6,683 nt of DNA from contig JAAYZB010000131.1 of the NCBI GenBank assembly GCA_012515085.1, positions 1 to 6,683 on the forward strand, written 5' to 3'. Origin of the DNA: Acholeplasmataceae bacterium. GTDB taxonomy: Bacteria > Bacillota_I > Bacilli_A > Izemoplasmatales > Hujiaoplasmataceae. The notes below the pieces were generated by a model that worked only from the letters and a program-made list of their open reading frames with translations, made no database searches and was not told the DNA's origin. Within the stretch, counting starts at the first letter, position 1. Each line of letters starts with the position of its first letter. Positions 6,176-6,683 of this stretch are shown here, piece by piece. The position numbers and the translations under genes were made by a program.

Positions 6176-6394
6176 TTATTTCTTGTCGTTCTCGTCGATG
6201 CCGTAACGCTTGTTGAATTTGTCGATCCGGCCAGCGGCAGCAATAAACTTCTGTTTGCCTGTATAGAAAGGGTGACAGTTCGAACAGGTATCGACTCTGA
6301 CTTCCTTCGACGTTGATCCGGTTTCAAAAGTATTTCCGCAAGTACTGCACGTGACAGTGATTTTATTATATTTCGGATGGATGTCCTTTTTCAT
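6176..6394 (-). CDS. rpmE: 50S ribosomal protein L31, zinc-binding type
   Basis: L31 bridges the central protuberance of the large subunit and the small-subunit head. The 72-aa product starts MKKDIHPKY and contains EVRVDTCSNCHPFYTGKQKF in the centre, diagnostic of the family. Four cysteines, C16-x-x-C19 and C37-x-x-C40, make the zinc-site (C+) form; in bacteria with both kinds this is the zinc-replete paralogue. FNKRYG follows in the C-terminal half as in Firmicutes. AGGAGA lies about 9 bases before the ATG at 6394. The gene has its own promoter and terminator and so is probably transcribed alone, with some read-through into tdk possible. No Zur-like site is evident in the leader. Confidence 0.98.
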   Translation of the reverse strand: MKKDIHPKYNKITVTCSTCGNTFETGSTSKEVRVDTCSNCHPFYTGKQKFIAAAGRIDKFNKRYGIDENDKK

Positions 6395-6454
6395 CGTTCT
6401 TTTCTCCTTCTGCCATGATTTGATTTCTCATAGTAAGTTTTCCACGCATGGGTA

Positions 6455-6483
6455 ATTATATCAAACAAGATCGGAAATTGCAA
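6455..6483 (-). promoter_or_regulatory. Promoter of rpmE
   Basis: On the - strand, -35 TTGCAA (6483-6478) is followed by a 17-base spacer and a perfect -10 TATAAT (6460-6455) with TG extension (TGATATAAT). Transcription should begin near 6448, giving a leader of about 54 bases before the rpmE ATG. Confidence 0.8.
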
Positions 6484-6513
6484 GCAAAATCATGTTGGGT
6501 TTTTCTCACCGTC

Positions 6514-6537
6514 CAGAGTGCGAAATCTCGCACTTTG
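6514..6537. promoter_or_regulatory. Palindromic operator candidate over the -35 region of the malic enzyme promoter
   Basis: AGTGCGA-AATC-TCGCACT (6517-6534) is a perfect 7-base inverted repeat with a 4-base centre. Outward pairing continues to 6514 and 6537, giving arms CAGAGTGCGA and TCGCACTTTG with one departure. No T-run follows, so it is not a terminator. It is centred about 41 bases before the likely start at 6567, a position where a regulator would either block or contact RNA polymerase. The regulator is unknown. Confidence 0.6.
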
Positions 6538-6551
6538 AAAGCGTGAAAACG

Positions 6552-6560
6552 TGGTATAAT
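6552..6560 (+). promoter_or_regulatory. Extended -10 promoter of the malic enzyme gene
   Basis: TGGTATAAT (6552-6560) is a perfect extended -10 element 29 bases before the start codon. At a 16-18 base spacing the -35 hexamer is poor (around ACTTTG); TTGAAA is present at only 14 bases. The weak -35, coinciding with the palindrome, fits a regulated promoter. Start expected near 6567. Confidence 0.75.
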
Positions 6561-6588
6561 GAAAGTAAATTACCGAGGAGGATATCGG

Positions 6589-6683
6589 ATGAAAAACACC
6601 TTGACACCGGCGCTATCCTATCACCGGAAACATCGCGGAAAACTGCGCATCACCCCTATTGGTCGGCTGAATGACCGACAAAA
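6589..6683 (+). CDS. Probable malic enzyme (malate dehydrogenase, oxaloacetate-decarboxylating), N-terminal fragment
   Basis: Only 31 codons are visible before the window ends. The ATG at 6589 has a strong GAGGAGG (6575-6581) 7 bases upstream and a promoter 29 bases away, so the start is firm. The peptide contains ALSYHRKHRGKLRITPIGRL (residues 8-27), which fits the opening of bacterial malic enzymes: a Y/LH(R/K)KHRGKI-type segment that normally leads into a DLSLAYTPGVA stretch just beyond this edge. The enzyme converts malate to pyruvate and CO2 with NAD(P). The identity depends on this short segment and could change once the rest is read; the reading frame itself is well supported. Confidence 0.65.
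   Translation, partial: MKNTLTPALSYHRKHRGKLRITPIGRLNDRQ

Noticed and set aside
6366..6449. 27-codon frame in the rpmE leader overlapping the rpmE start
   Set aside because: It begins at the expected transcription start without a ribosome site and its codons past 6394 are rpmE sequence; a regulatory peptide cannot be supported.
6492..6674. 60-codon + strand frame
   Set aside because: It crosses the promoter, the palindrome and the start of the malic enzyme gene in another frame; no ribosome site at its ATG.
1..6683. CRISPR arrays, tRNA genes, insertion sequences, phage or toxin-antitoxin genes
   Set aside because: I saw no regularly spaced repeats, cloverleaf sequences, transposase motifs or terminal inverted repeats; the region is ordinary chromosomal gene content apart from the membrane pair.

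Overview
The window reads as a chromosomal housekeeping segment from a low-to-moderate-GC Firmicutes or Tenericutes-type bacterium. The grounds are strong AGGAGG-type ribosome binding sites, extended -10 promoters (TGnTATAAT), the rpmE-tdk gene order typical of Firmicutes, a zinc-type L31, and a short SRP RNA with no Alu domain. TGA is used as a real stop (the 398-aa membrane protein ends in TGA), so this is not a code-4 mycoplasma. A deep-branching Mollicutes relative or an Erysipelotrichia-like lineage is possible, but the species cannot be named from the sequence.

Layout, right to left. At the right edge (6589-6683, + strand) is the start of a probable malic enzyme gene. It has its own extended -10 promoter and a striking palindrome over the -35 position. 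Diverging from it, every other gene is on the - strand: rpmE (L31), a hairpin terminator, tdk (thymidine kinase), tadA (tRNA adenosine deaminase, overlapping tdk), ffs (SRP 4.5S-like RNA, promoter embedded in the end of tadA), mnmG, rsmG, and two membrane proteins coupled head to tail. The second membrane protein runs off the left edge. No gene-free stretch exceeds 300 bases; the longest is the roughly 190-base divergent region between rpmE and the malic enzyme gene.

Function. The central cluster is dominated by translation and protein targeting. MnmG and TadA modify the wobble position of tRNAs, RsmG methylates 16S rRNA near the decoding centre, L31 is a ribosomal protein, and ffs RNA guides membrane protein insertion. 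The two membrane proteins at the left end share one plan: six predicted membrane segments followed by a cytoplasmic domain. The C-terminal domains resemble an HD-GYP phosphodiesterase fold that has lost its catalytic motifs. They are the least ordinary part of the window and occupy the place downstream of mnmG-rsmG where many Firmicutes carry noc/parAB.

Annotation corrections: (1) the long mnmG reading frame opening at 4938 begins inside the SRP RNA gene, and the real start is 4845; (2) the first membrane protein most likely starts at a TTG at 2211, not at 2298 inside rsmG; (3) tdk starts at the ATG at 6090; (4) tadA probably starts at 5504; (5) the second membrane protein (1-1018) is open to the window edge and has no stop within it.
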